The translations under genes were made by a program, and so were the position numbers. The notes beneath the pieces are model-generated. The model was not told where the DNA came from, searched no databases, and saw nothing but the letters and a program-made list of their open reading frames with translations. DNA of 52,755 nucleotides from Ga0074139 sp046336825 (GTDB lineage: Bacteria; Bdellovibrionota; Bdellovibrionia; Bdellovibrionales; Bdellovibrionaceae), in NCBI GenBank assembly GCA_046336825.1, contig JBKDFX010000043.1, positions 1-52,755 of the forward strand, read 5' to 3'. Numbering within the stretch: position 1 is the stretch's first letter; each line of letters begins with the position of its first letter. Shown in pieces: positions 34,324 through 42,829 of this stretch.

Positions 34324-34749
34324 ATGGCTGACAACCTACTCAAAATAAATTTAGCACTTAGTCTTTTTTTAACAGGCCTTATATGGACAATTCAACTGGT
34401 CCATTATCCTGCCTTTCGTTATGTTGAAACACAGAGGTTTATTGAGTTCACTCAGTTTCATCAAAAGTGGATAACTCCAATCGTGGCCCTTCCTATGATT
34501 TTGGAGCTGTTATCTAGTTTAGCCTTGGTTTGGCTTAAGCCCTCACACTTGATAGTTATTTGTTTTGTTTTAGTTCTTATCATTTGGATGACGACATTTT
34601 TTTTAAGCGTCCCTTTCCATGCAGAATTGAACAAAGGTTTTGATTTGGAAACCATAGAGCGTTTGATATCGAGTAATTGGATCAGAACAATGGCTTGGAC
34701 CCTCAAAACAGGACTTCTCATTTTTATCTTGAATCGAGCGACACAATGA
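34324..34749 (+). CDS. Conserved four-helix membrane protein
   Basis: 141 residues, about four membrane segments, with IQLVHYPAF after the first one and WIRTMAWTLKTGLL at the end. I do not have a firm family name. The ATG lacks a ribosome binding site and lies about ten bases after a TAATAT box, so a leaderless transcript is possible. It overlaps the photolyase-like gene by four bases (ATGA), indicating co-translation. Confidence 0.7.
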   Translation: MADNLLKINLALSLFLTGLIWTIQLVHYPAFRYVETQRFIEFTQFHQKWITPIVALPMILELLSSLALVWLKPSHLIVICFVLVLIIWMTTFFLSVPFHAELNKGFDLETIERLISSNWIRTMAWTLKTGLLIFILNRATQ

Positions 34750-36236
34750 ATGCGCTTCTAATCTTAGGGAATCAGCTTTTTTCGAAAGATCATATTAAAT
34801 CTCAGATTAAAGACAAAATTGATCATGTTTATATGCGAGAAGATCGGGAACTTTGCACTTATGAAAAGTTTCATAAAATCAAAATTGCTTTTTTCTTATC
34901 CTCTATGCGCAATTATGCAGATGAACTCAAGCCTCAGTTTCAAGTGCATTATGAAACCTTGGGTGAAAACTCAAAGCTATCTTACGAAGAGTCTCTCTTA
35001 AAATTTATCAAAGCTAAAAAAATCAAAAAATTCTATCACTTTGAGATTGAAGATAAATTTTTTGAATCGCGAATTAAGACTTTATTAAAAAGTAATTCCA
35101 TCGATTTTGTAGAAATAAATAGCCCTTTGTTTTTAACAACTCGAACTGATTTAAAAAAACTTTTAACGGCCACTAAGAAACCGTTCATGAAGACCTTTTA
35201 TGAAAAAAGACGAAAGGATCTTAAGATCTTGCTGACTAAAGACGGGCAACCCGTTGGAGGTAAGTGGAGTTTCGACACAGAAAATCGAAAGTCATTACCT
35301 AAGACTGTGAAAATTCCCAGCCTTATGAAGTTCACACCGAATGAAAATTTAAAGGATGTATTGACCTTGGTGGAAAAGGAATTTTCTGATCATTCTGGTC
35401 AACTCAAGGAATTTTGGCTTCCAACCACACGCGCCCAAGCTCATAAATTCTTAAATGAATTTGTCACAGACCGCCTAGAAAACTTTGGCCCCTATGAGGA
35501 CGCCTTAACAGAAAGAAGTGATTTCGTTTTTCACTCAGGGATTAGCCCCATGCTCAATGTGGGTCTGTTAACACCCGATGAGGTGGTGAAAAAAGTACTA
35601 CAGATCGGTCAAGAGCTGAAAATTCCAATGGCTTCTTTGGAAGGGTTTATTCGCCAAGTGATCGGTTGGCGAGAATTTATACGTGGAATTTACCAAAATT
35701 TCAGTGAGCAGCAGTCCAAACTGAATTTTTTTAATCATAAAAAGAAACTCAAAGACTGCTGGTATGAGGGCACCACTGGAATACCTCCGCTTGATCAATC
35801 CATTCATAAAGTTCAGAGACTGGCTTACAACCACCACATCGAAAGGCTCATGGTGATTGGAAATCTAATGACCTTGTTGGAAATTGAACCGCGCGAAGCT
35901 CATCGTTGGTTTATGGAAATGTATGTGGATTCCTCGGATTGGGTGATGGGTCCCAATGTTTACGGAATGGCTCTTTTTAGTGATGGAGGAATTTTTGCCA
36001 CTAAGCCCTATATCTGTGGATCCAACTTTTACCGAAAAATGGGCAGCTTCCCCAAGGGAGATTGGTGTGATGAAGTGGATGGGTTGTATTGGGAATTCAT
36101 CGACAAAAACCGCAGTTTTCTGTCAAAAAACCCAAGAACTATGATGATGGTGAAAATTTTGGATCGTATGGACAAAACTCGGCGCAAGGATCTATCTTTG
36201 GCTGCTAGCAAAATTCGAAGGCGACTGACAACATAG
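34746..36236 (+). CDS. Photolyase-related flavoprotein (PhrB/CryB branch), ligand-poor
   Basis: 496 residues of the cryptochrome/photolyase-related family: N-terminal Rossmann domain (LLILGNQLFS) and C-terminal FAD domain (GFIRQVIGWREFIRG, HHIERLMVIGN, SDGGIFATKPY). In the iron-sulfur branch four Cys bind a 4Fe-4S cluster, two of them in a YCxGC motif after KPY. Here that motif reads GSFPKGDWC, and only Cys441 fits a ligand position; Cys424 (ICGSN) is elsewhere. The protein probably binds FAD but not the cluster. It could be a (6-4)-type photolyase or a light sensor. Partner of the DUF3833/DUF2878 genes opposite. Confidence 0.82.
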   Translation: MNALLILGNQLFSKDHIKSQIKDKIDHVYMREDRELCTYEKFHKIKIAFFLSSMRNYADELKPQFQVHYETLGENSKLSYEESLLKFIKAKKIKKFYHFEIEDKFFESRIKTLLKSNSIDFVEINSPLFLTTRTDLKKLLTATKKPFMKTFYEKRRKDLKILLTKDGQPVGGKWSFDTENRKSLPKTVKIPSLMKFTPNENLKDVLTLVEKEFSDHSGQLKEFWLPTTRAQAHKFLNEFVTDRLENFGPYEDALTERSDFVFHSGISPMLNVGLLTPDEVVKKVLQIGQELKIPMASLEGFIRQVIGWREFIRGIYQNFSEQQSKLNFFNHKKKLKDCWYEGTTGIPPLDQSIHKVQRLAYNHHIERLMVIGNLMTLLEIEPREAHRWFMEMYVDSSDWVMGPNVYGMALFSDGGIFATKPYICGSNFYRKMGSFPKGDWCDEVDGLYWEFIDKNRSFLSKNPRTMMMVKILDRMDKTRRKDLSLAASKIRRRLTT

Positions 36237-36367
36237 CCCTGATTAACAAAATACGACGCTTGGCGCAAAAATTACTTTCATTTATGGATTAAAACCAACT
36301 TAATTTTTTTTGAGCCGGGCACGCCACTTGTAAGGGCTATCCTTTATCGTTGGAGGAACTTTTTGCC

Positions 36368-36826
36368 ATGTTGAAGAGCACAGTTGTTTTTTTAGTCATA
36401 GGCTTTTTTTTGTCTCCAGCCTTAGCCAATTCTGCATCTGAATCTGCCGTTCTTTCTTTTAAAGAATGGAAGGGCCAAAAAATTCAATTGGCTCAAGTCG
36501 AATATAAAAAGCTAGAAGAGGACTACCTTAAGAAAAAGAAGGACTCTCCCTTGGATCCTAAATTAAAAGCCCTTTACATAGATTTGAAACACTCCAAGGA
36601 ATCCATCTCTGAGCTGGGTGATTTGTCAGTCACGGATTACTTTATTGCTTATCTATCCCAGTTTAAAACTAATAGAGACACTTTTCAGGCGGCGCTGGCC
36701 AAACTTGCTCCAGATGATATCTCGGAACTGATGACGGCTTACGCGAATTCCCTGCTCAAGACCTCGGGAGAGGGCATTCCAGCGGCTGCTGAAAATCAAA
36801 AAAATGAACAGCCTAAACCCTATTAA
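36368..36826 (+). CDS. Exported hypothetical protein
   Basis: 152 residues from ATG 36368, with TTGGAGGA upstream. Signal peptide (TVVFLVIGFFLSPALA) followed by a Lys/Glu/Leu-rich, probably helical and coiled-coil body, and a Pro/Gln-rich end. No family recognised. Lies 140 bases before groES, with a separate promoter for groES between, so likely independent. Confidence 0.65.
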   Translation: MLKSTVVFLVIGFFLSPALANSASESAVLSFKEWKGQKIQLAQVEYKKLEEDYLKKKKDSPLDPKLKALYIDLKHSKESISELGDLSVTDYFIAYLSQFKTNRDTFQAALAKLAPDDISELMTAYANSLLKTSGEGIPAAAENQKNEQPKPY

Positions 36827-36884
36827 TTATTGATAAATTTGAGAATTTTAACCTTGTCGCATAGGGCTTGTCCCTGGGGCGAGC

Positions 36885-36912
36885 TTGACAACAAGTGAAT
36901 GTGATCCATATT
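36885..36912 (+). promoter_or_regulatory. Candidate sigma-70 promoter of groES-groEL
   Basis: A perfect -35 box TTGACA (36885-36890), 16 bases, then CATATT (4 of 6 matches to the -10 consensus), about 55 bases before the groES start. No CIRCE element (TTAGCACTC inverted repeat) is visible, so HrcA control is not indicated here. Confidence 0.55.
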
Positions 36913-36966
36913 AGCCAAGTTCTTTATTCTAAATGAACACAATTATCCACTTAGGAGGTAAGTCTA

Positions 36967-37269
36967 ATGGCAAAACACGAATTGGGTGTTCGCCCCTTGC
37001 ACGATCGAATTCTAGTAAAAAGAATGGCTGAAGAAGAAAAAACTGCGGGTGGTTTATTCATCCCCGACACAGCCAAAGAAAAGCCTCAAAAAGGCGAAAT
37101 CGTAGCGGCTGGAAAAGGCCGAATCACAGAAGATGGAAAGACACTTCCTTTGGAAGTTCGCATTGGCGATAAAGTTCTTTTCAGCAAGTACGCTGGCACG
37201 GAACTTAAGCTTAACGGCGAAGAGTTTTTGATGATGCGTGAAGAGGATATTCTCGGAGTTTTTAATTAA
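36967..37269 (+). CDS. groES: Co-chaperonin GroES
   Basis: 100 residues, the standard Hsp10: LGVRPLHDRILVKRM at the start, the mobile loop EEKTAGGLFIPDTAKEKPQ and the end VLFSKYAGTELKLNGEEFL. It caps the GroEL cylinder during protein folding. TTAGGAGGT precedes ATG 36967. The groEL start is 32 bases after its stop, a normal groESL operon. Confidence 0.97.
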   Translation: MAKHELGVRPLHDRILVKRMAEEEKTAGGLFIPDTAKEKPQKGEIVAAGKGRITEDGKTLPLEVRIGDKVLFSKYAGTELKLNGEEFLMMREEDILGVFN

Positions 37270-37300
37270 TTTTATTTCTTAACTATTGAAGGAGACATTC

Positions 37301-38935
37301 ATGTCTAAAGAATTACGTTTTTCAGAAGATGCAAGAGCCCACATCCTTAAAGGTGTGAACATTCTTGCCAATGCAGTAAAAGTGACCCTTGGCCCCAAAG
37401 GTCGTAATGTTGTGATCGAAAAATCTTTCGGCGCACCTCTGATCACAAAAGACGGAGTTACTGTTGCTAAAGAAATCGAACTTGAAAACAAGTTTGAAAA
37501 CATGGGCGCACAGATGGTTAAAGAAGTGGCTTCTAAAACCAATGATGAAGCCGGTGACGGAACAACAACTGCTACAGTTCTTGCGCAAGCGATTTACCGC
37601 GAAGGTGCTCGAATTGTAACTGCTGGTAACAATCCTATGGCTATCAAGCGTGGTATCGACAAAGCTGTTGCCACTGTTATCGATGAGCTCAAATCAATGG
37701 CTAAACCTGTTAAAGGTTCTAACGAAGTGGCTCAGGTGGGAACAATCTCTGCTAATAACGACAAAGAAATCGGTCAAATGTTGGCTGATGCTATGGACAA
37801 AGTTGGCAAAGAAGGCGTGATCACAATTGAAGAATCTAAAACTGCTAAAACTGAAGTGACTGTAGTTGAAGGTATGCAATTTGATCGCGGTTACCTTTCT
37901 CCTTACTTCGTAACTAATTCTGAAAGAATGGAAGCTGTTTTAGAAAACGCTTACGTTCTTATTTATGATAAGAAAATTTCTAACATGAAAGACATGTTGG
38001 GCGTTCTTGAAGGTGTTGCTAAGCAAGGTCGTCAAATGTTGATCATTGCTGAAGATGTTGATGGTGAGGCATTAGCTACATTGGTTGTTAATAAGCTTCG
38101 CGGAACTCTCCACATTGCAGCTGTTAAAGCTCCTGGTTTTGGTGATCGTCGTAAAGCCATGCTTGAAGACATCGCTTCATTGACAGGTGGAACTGTGATC
38201 TCTGAAGACATGGGCCGCAAACTTGAACAAGCCACTGTGGCTGATCTTGGTGTTGCAAAACGCATCGTGATCGATAAAGACAATACAACCATCATCGATG
38301 GAAACGGAAAAAAAGCTGAAATCACAGCTCGTGTTAATCAGATCAAAGCTCAAATCGAAGAAACAACTTCTGATTATGACAAGGAAAAACTGAAAGAGCG
38401 ATTAGCTAAGTTGGCTGGCGGTGTAGCTGTTATCCACGTAGGTGCTCCTTCTGAAGTTGAAATGAAAGAGAAAAAACACCGCGTAGAAGATGCTCTTAAT
38501 GCAACTCGTGCAGCAGTTGAAGAGGGTATCGTAGCTGGTGGCGGAACTGCTCTTATCCGCGCGGCTTCTAAAATTGATAAGACTAAGTACTCAGAAGAAG
38601 AGCAGTGGGGCGCTCAAATCATCAAGCGTGCTTGTGAAGAGCCTATCCGTCAAATTGCTTTCAATGCAGGACTTGATGGCGCTATTGTTTTGGATAAAGT
38701 ACTTCAAAACAAATCAGCTGCTTTCGGTTACAATGCTTACTCTGACGAGTACACAGATTTAATTAAAGATGGAGTTATCGATCCAGTAAAAGTGGTTCGA
38801 TGTGCTCTTCAAAATGCAGCTTCTGTTGCGTCACTCATGCTCACAACTGAGACTATGATTGCTGATGCTCCTAAGAAGGAAGAAAAAGCTCCTATGCCCG
38901 GTGGAGACATGGGCGGCATGGGCGGCATGATGTAA
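37301..38935 (+). CDS. groEL: Chaperonin GroEL
   Basis: 544 residues from ATG 37301 (AAGGAGA box upstream; the in-frame codon at 37286 is unlikely). All family landmarks are present: VTLGPKGRNVVIEKSFG, the ATP-site GDGTTTATVLA, the apical domain, and the C-terminal Gly/Met tail MPGGDMGGMGGMM. ATP-driven folding chamber with GroES. Codon use is more biased than in its neighbours, as expected for a highly expressed gene. Two hairpins follow the stop. Confidence 0.98.
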   Translation: MSKELRFSEDARAHILKGVNILANAVKVTLGPKGRNVVIEKSFGAPLITKDGVTVAKEIELENKFENMGAQMVKEVASKTNDEAGDGTTTATVLAQAIYREGARIVTAGNNPMAIKRGIDKAVATVIDELKSMAKPVKGSNEVAQVGTISANNDKEIGQMLADAMDKVGKEGVITIEESKTAKTEVTVVEGMQFDRGYLSPYFVTNSERMEAVLENAYVLIYDKKISNMKDMLGVLEGVAKQGRQMLIIAEDVDGEALATLVVNKLRGTLHIAAVKAPGFGDRRKAMLEDIASLTGGTVISEDMGRKLEQATVADLGVAKRIVIDKDNTTIIDGNGKKAEITARVNQIKAQIEETTSDYDKEKLKERLAKLAGGVAVIHVGAPSEVEMKEKKHRVEDALNATRAAVEEGIVAGGGTALIRAASKIDKTKYSEEEQWGAQIIKRACEEPIRQIAFNAGLDGAIVLDKVLQNKSAAFGYNAYSDEYTDLIKDGVIDPVKVVRCALQNAASVASLMLTTETMIADAPKKEEKAPMPGGDMGGMGGMM

Positions 38936-38941
38936 TAAAAA

Positions 38942-38970
38942 AAGACCATTTGTCATCGACGAATGGTCTT
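38942..38970 (+). terminator. First hairpin after groEL
   Basis: AAGACCATT and AATGGTCTT pair perfectly around 11 bases just behind the groEL stop. The following sequence is only weakly T-rich, so it may stabilise the mRNA end rather than terminate. Confidence 0.5.
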
Positions 38971-38994
38971 AATATTACTCTTCAAAGCTCTAAG

Positions 38995-39020
38995 GGGCAG
39001 GTGAATCACCTGCCCTTTTT
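38995..39020. terminator. Strong terminator between groEL and the convergent gene
   Basis: GGGCAGGTG, three-base loop, CACCTGCCC, then TTTTTATTTT: a nine-pair GC-rich stem and U-run, serving groEL. It may also slow the opposite transcript. Confidence 0.88.
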
Positions 39021-39046
39021 ATTTTAGAAATAGTTTTGAAGTCTGA

Positions 39047-39742
39047 TTAGAAATAAGTTTGTAGTCCGAAGTTAAAAACAACACCTGTGGTGTCCTTTTG
39101 ATCTTTCACTTTTTGAATTTGGTAAACCAACTCTGTTCGAATAGCTAAAACCTGAGAAAGCTGAAAAAACTTAGCTTGAAGGCCTGCATCTAAAATGGTG
39201 GCGTTGGATTTTGTCGTGCTGCCACTTGCTTTGGTACTCGAATTGGCGGCCACGACTCGGCCAACAAGACCCCACACGCGATCTTGACCGGGGACGTTTT
39301 CGTCAAAGTTATAATCGACGTAAGCTCCCACACCTGTGGTGGAACGCGTTGTATCGCTAATATCGGTATTAGAAAGTGAAAACTGCGGACCAAACTCAAA
39401 CTGCGACCAGTTCCAGGCATACAAAAGTGATAGGGACAATTCAGTTTGCTTTTCGCCATCTTGAGACAGGTTAGAAAATTCACCAGTCAGTGAAATGGAA
39501 TTGCGGCGTTCTAGTAAATTTCGACTTTCTTTTGAAAGACCAATTTCTGCTCCTTCAGCGCTGTTGATGTAGACCTCTTGTCCCACACTGAAAGGTATAT
39601 CGTTGGTGAATTGTAGGATGGCTTTTTTTCCTTTCATTTGCTGAATTGTGGCTGTTTCTCCAGCAAAAAGGTTTTGATAGGAAAATAATAAAAGTAAGGC
39701 AACACACAAGAGTTGCTGAAAATTAACATTTAAAAATTTCAT
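39047..39742 (-). CDS. Outer-membrane beta-barrel-type protein
   Basis: 231 residues with a signal peptide (LLCVALLLLFSYQNLFAG). The mature part alternates polar and hydrophobic residues in strand-like runs and ends in Phe (FNFGLQTYF), the signature of outer-membrane barrels. A GQEVYINSAEG stretch near the N-terminus resembles a similar segment in the next gene. AAGGAGAATCT precedes the ATG. It starts nine bases after the stop of the 511-residue gene, so the two form an operon. Confidence 0.72.
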   Translation of the reverse strand: MKFLNVNFQQLLCVALLLLFSYQNLFAGETATIQQMKGKKAILQFTNDIPFSVGQEVYINSAEGAEIGLSKESRNLLERRNSISLTGEFSNLSQDGEKQTELSLSLLYAWNWSQFEFGPQFSLSNTDISDTTRSTTGVGAYVDYNFDENVPGQDRVWGLVGRVVAANSSTKASGSTTKSNATILDAGLQAKFFQLSQVLAIRTELVYQIQKVKDQKDTTGVVFNFGLQTYF

Positions 39743-39751
39743 AGATTCTCC

Positions 39752-41287
39752 TTAAAAGCCGTACTCGATTCCAAGAAGTAGAATTTGATTTTTATGGCTG
39801 ATTTTTGTAGCGGGATCTGGGCGGCTAGCAGTTCCTGAAAAATTAGCGCTGTAATTTTCTAAGGTGATTCGACCCAAATAGCTCATGCGTTCACTTTTTT
39901 TAATTCGTGAATAAAACCCAAAATCTGTGATGTTTTCACTGCCTGCAGATCCTGAAGAAGGTGAATCTGTGGCAGATTTAGTGAGGTAATATTTGAACTG
40001 TGCTCCTGCTGACCATTTCGACTCAGGGTCAAGATTGAAGGAGGCATCGATAGAAATAAAGGCACCACCGAATTGCATCTTGGTAAAGGCCACTGTGGGG
40101 TTTGAGCGATCAGGATCAGATGTCCACTGATGGAGTCCTCCAGCCACTTGTATTTTTGGACCGTAAAAGTCTCCTTCAAGCAGCCAATTGTATCCCGCTA
40201 ATAAAGTGTAGGAACTTAAGGAAGTGTCTAAACTTGAAGGGCTGTCGCTAGAAATCGGATTTGAAAGTGAAAAGGCTGACTGCATAAGACCCAGACTTAA
40301 AAACCACTCCGGATTTAGCCAAAGCTCACCCTCAAATTTAAGAGTGGGTGAAATATTACTTGTGGCATCCACGTTCCCTTGAGTCACCAGATCCGCAGAC
40401 TGATTGTACTGACCCAAACCGGCCAAAATGGCGAGGCGACCAAAAGTAGGAGGCCCTTGAGGCTTCCATTCTTTGGGATTATCGCCGAATTGAGGATCCT
40501 GAGGTAGGCTGGAAGCGTTCGGATAAACAACTTTTCGATCACTCAATACTTTTGCACCAACCAGAACTACACCGCGCTCTTTTTCAAAAACGATTTGTCC
40601 GAAGCTGAGCGTAGGATCCACCTTTGTCAGTTTAATTTTACCCAGGACCGTTTTTTCTGATCCCACCATAAACTGATGTTTAGGATGGCGACTCACTTTT
40701 AACAGCTGAACGACTTCAATTTCTTGGCCTGGCTTAACACCTTTTAAGCTTCCCACATCAAGTGTGACATCGAGGCCTCGTCGACTTAAAATTTTACCGT
40801 CAAAAGGCAATCGAGACATGACAATTTTAAAAAGTTCGATGAATTCAGCACGGATCTCATTGATAGATTCACTCTTGGTGATTGTTTTAGTTTCTTGAAT
40901 TAATATATTTCCATCAGGTCGAGTGGCTAAAGAAAGACGCATTTGAATTCCCTGGGGTCCCCTTTGTATACGGGAACTCAACAAAGCCTCTGCTTTGGAA
41001 GAATCCATAATTTCCAAGGCTTCTACTGAATCGAATATGTCTGTGTCCAGCTTTTGAGTCAGTGATGTGGCTCGATACTGTTTTTCATCATTTAGCGTGT
41101 CGATGAGAGCTTGTGTCAGTGGGAGTGAGTATATATCACTGACATTATCTATAACAGGCGCCACCACCATACTTTCAAATGCTAAGGCTTGATCTATTTC
41201 GCTGACATAGAGAGTTTGTTGAACCACTTGCGAATAAGAAATATTTGAGAAAAACGTAAAGGCCAAAAATATCAAATTGAGGTTCAT
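39752..41287 (-). CDS. Exported protein with FlgT-C-like domain and C-terminal barrel
   Basis: 511 residues. A signal peptide (LIFLAFTFFSNISYS) is followed by an N-terminal part about 1-150 that looks like a periplasmic domain. A small beta domain around 165-250 (DVTLDVGSLKGVKPGQEIEV, then LGKIKLTKV) recalls the C-terminal domain of FlgT. The last 240 residues are strand-like, with the terminal Phe of an outer-membrane barrel (LGIEYGF). Likely an outer-membrane protein anchoring a periplasmic domain; a flagellar link is only a possibility. First gene of a pair with the barrel protein behind it. Confidence 0.65.
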   Translation of the reverse strand: MNLNLIFLAFTFFSNISYSQVVQQTLYVSEIDQALAFESMVVAPVIDNVSDIYSLPLTQALIDTLNDEKQYRATSLTQKLDTDIFDSVEALEIMDSSKAEALLSSRIQRGPQGIQMRLSLATRPDGNILIQETKTITKSESINEIRAEFIELFKIVMSRLPFDGKILSRRGLDVTLDVGSLKGVKPGQEIEVVQLLKVSRHPKHQFMVGSEKTVLGKIKLTKVDPTLSFGQIVFEKERGVVLVGAKVLSDRKVVYPNASSLPQDPQFGDNPKEWKPQGPPTFGRLAILAGLGQYNQSADLVTQGNVDATSNISPTLKFEGELWLNPEWFLSLGLMQSAFSLSNPISSDSPSSLDTSLSSYTLLAGYNWLLEGDFYGPKIQVAGGLHQWTSDPDRSNPTVAFTKMQFGGAFISIDASFNLDPESKWSAGAQFKYYLTKSATDSPSSGSAGSENITDFGFYSRIKKSERMSYLGRITLENYSANFSGTASRPDPATKISHKNQILLLGIEYGF

Positions 41288-41405
41288 TCAATTATTGTCA
41301 GGTCTTTTCCGCTAAGGGTAAAGCAGGGCTCTCTATTGTATGAGCTTTCGTCCAGTTCTCGTAGGATTGATAGTCGCAATTCAAGAGTCGAATTAGGATA
41401 GATTT

Positions 41406-41789
41406 ATGCAGTTTAGATTTGTCATCATTGATGATGCTGTTTTTATACGTGAGATTCTTCGAAATATTTCTGAATCTCTCGGTGGCTATTGCGTGGGTGA
41501 GGCTGAAAATGGTCGTGATGCTGTTGAGTTGATAAAGAAGACATTGCCTGATCTGGTTTTTCTGGATTTGGTCATGCCCATCCGCAATGGAATTGAAATA
41601 TTAGAAGAAATTAAAGTTGTATGGCCAGATTTGAAAATTGTGGTGTGCTCGACTCTCGACCAGCCTGAAATCTTAGATAAGTTACGGGAGCAAGGTGTAG
41701 ACGCTATTTTTTCGAAGCCGTTTTCTAAAAGTGAAATTGAAGAATACTTGTCTGGAGTTTTTTTAAAAAGGAGTGCAAAAAATGTCTGA
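41406..41789 (+). CDS. Single-domain response regulator (CheY-like)
   Basis: 127 residues, only a receiver domain. Acidic pocket Asp9/Asp10, phosphorylation site Asp54 (FLDLVMP), switch Ser/Thr at 82-83 and Lys104 (SKPF) are all present. No output domain, so it signals by protein contact, as CheY does. It overlaps the next gene by eight bases. The partner kinase is not in the window. Confidence 0.9.
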   Translation: MQFRFVIIDDAVFIREILRNISESLGGYCVGEAENGRDAVELIKKTLPDLVFLDLVMPIRNGIEILEEIKVVWPDLKIVVCSTLDQPEILDKLREQGVDAIFSKPFSKSEIEEYLSGVFLKRSAKNV

Positions 41790-42036
41790 ACTCATTCTTG
41801 TTTTGAAAAGCTTAATTTTTGCAACAATAGTTGCAGTTTTGTTACAATTTCAAATTCAAGGAAAGACCATAGAAAATCACTTGATCAATTTGGCAGGCAG
41901 CCAACAGGTCCAATCACATTTACAACTGGCCGCTAAAGGGGCCGTGAGTATAGCCGAAAAAACAATAACAAAAGTTCAAACTCTTACTCAAGATGTGTTG
42001 AACTCTTTTAAATCCAACACATCCTATAAAAAATAA
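41782..42036 (+). CDS. Small membrane protein downstream of the response regulator
   Basis: 84 residues from ATG 41782, with AAGGAGTG upstream and an overlap with the regulator's stop. One N-terminal membrane segment (LIFATIVAVLLQF), then a soluble, helical tail rich in Gln and Lys. Coupled translation suggests it works with the receiver protein, perhaps tethering its action to the membrane. No family recognised. Confidence 0.6.
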   Translation: MSELILVLKSLIFATIVAVLLQFQIQGKTIENHLINLAGSQQVQSHLQLAAKGAVSIAEKTITKVQTLTQDVLNSFKSNTSYKK

Positions 42037-42089
42037 ATTCAAAAACAATTAATTCGGTTACTTATAAATTGGCTCTTTTTTAATAGCCG

Positions 42090-42272
42090 TTATCGTTGAC
42101 CGGGTTGCTTAGTCAGTGGCTTTGCCGGTGCAGACGTTACTTTTGACCCTTGAGGGTTCGCATCGGTTGAGTTTTGCCAAATAGGGCCTGCTGTCATTCC
42201 ATTGCAGTTAACGCCTGATGTAGCCTGGGCGTGCGCAGTGATCAACAAAGCAATCGTTATCAGCTTTTTCAT
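42090..42272 (-). CDS. Small secreted peptide (60 aa)
   Basis: GGAGG lies seven bases before ATG 42272. The signal peptide (LITIALLITAHAQA) would leave a mature peptide of about 43 residues rich in Pro, Thr, Ser and Lys, with a single Cys (VNCNG). No family recognised. It lies just downstream of the exported protein at 42490, in the same direction, with 217 bases between; it may be a later gene of the same locus or independent. Confidence 0.55.
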   Translation of the reverse strand: MKKLITIALLITAHAQATSGVNCNGMTAGPIWQNSTDANPQGSKVTSAPAKPLTKQPGQR

Positions 42273-42489
42273 AGAATCCTCCGTTAAGATATAAAGACAT
42301 TTGTTGAGTCTCTTATCTTATACAGAGGTAAAGCGAAGCCAGTGCCAAGGCCATTCTCGAATTGATATTGAATTCACATTAAGTTTCAATAACTTAAGGG
42401 ATGTTCCAGTATGAAATGTTCGGTTCTCGAACAGCCAGTGACCAATTAGGCGAGCAGCACAGGTTGGGTCGTATCAAATTGAGAATCGA

Positions 42490-42819
42490 TTACAGTTGTT
42501 CTCCACCTGAACCAGATTTAGTTTCCTCAGTTTTAGTACCTGTTGCGGGCTGAACACCATTGAACTCAGCAGCCACGGGTTCAGCTGCCAGAACATTAGG
42601 TACTCCACAGTGGGGGCAAGCGTCCTGCGGACCTGATTTGTCTTCATTTACGTGGGCACCAAAAAAAGAACCGGGTAGATTGGGCTGACCTTCGACATTA
42701 TTTCCAAGACCAATTTGCATGTTGTGAGCTTTGGCATCACCTATTTCCAGAGCTGGGATGTCTTCGGCGCCAACCAAACCTGCAGCACTTACGAGTAAAA
42801 GTATTATTAAGTATTTCAT
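42490..42819 (-). CDS. Small exported protein, positional match to hit (Bd0108-like)
   Basis: 109 residues from ATG 42819 with AGGAG eight bases upstream. Signal peptide (IILLLVSAAGLVGA), then a low-complexity, acidic and Gly/Pro-rich chain with one CPHCG motif. In Bdellovibrio bacteriovorus a small exported protein of about this size (Bd0108, the hit gene whose mutations allow growth without prey) is encoded beside bd0109 and flp/tad genes. The same order is seen here: tad genes, a large exported YD-repeat protein, this protein. The equivalence is inferred from position and kind, not from alignment. Confidence 0.5.
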   Translation of the reverse strand: MKYLIILLLVSAAGLVGAEDIPALEIGDAKAHNMQIGLGNNVEGQPNLPGSFFGAHVNEDKSGPQDACPHCGVPNVLAAEPVAAEFNGVQPATGTKTEETKSGSGGEQL

Positions 42820-42829
42820 CGCAAACTCC

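Noticed and set aside
36827..36966. CIRCE operator before groES
   Set aside because: No TTAGCACTC/GAGTGCTAA inverted repeat is present.
37279..38762. Several long ORFs on the opposite strand or other frames of groEL
   Set aside because: Shadow frames of a highly biased gene; groEL explains the region fully.
42417..42433. TGTTCG-GTTCT-CGAACA hairpin
   Set aside because: Perfect six-base stem but no U-run, no clear gene relation and within chance for a window of this size.
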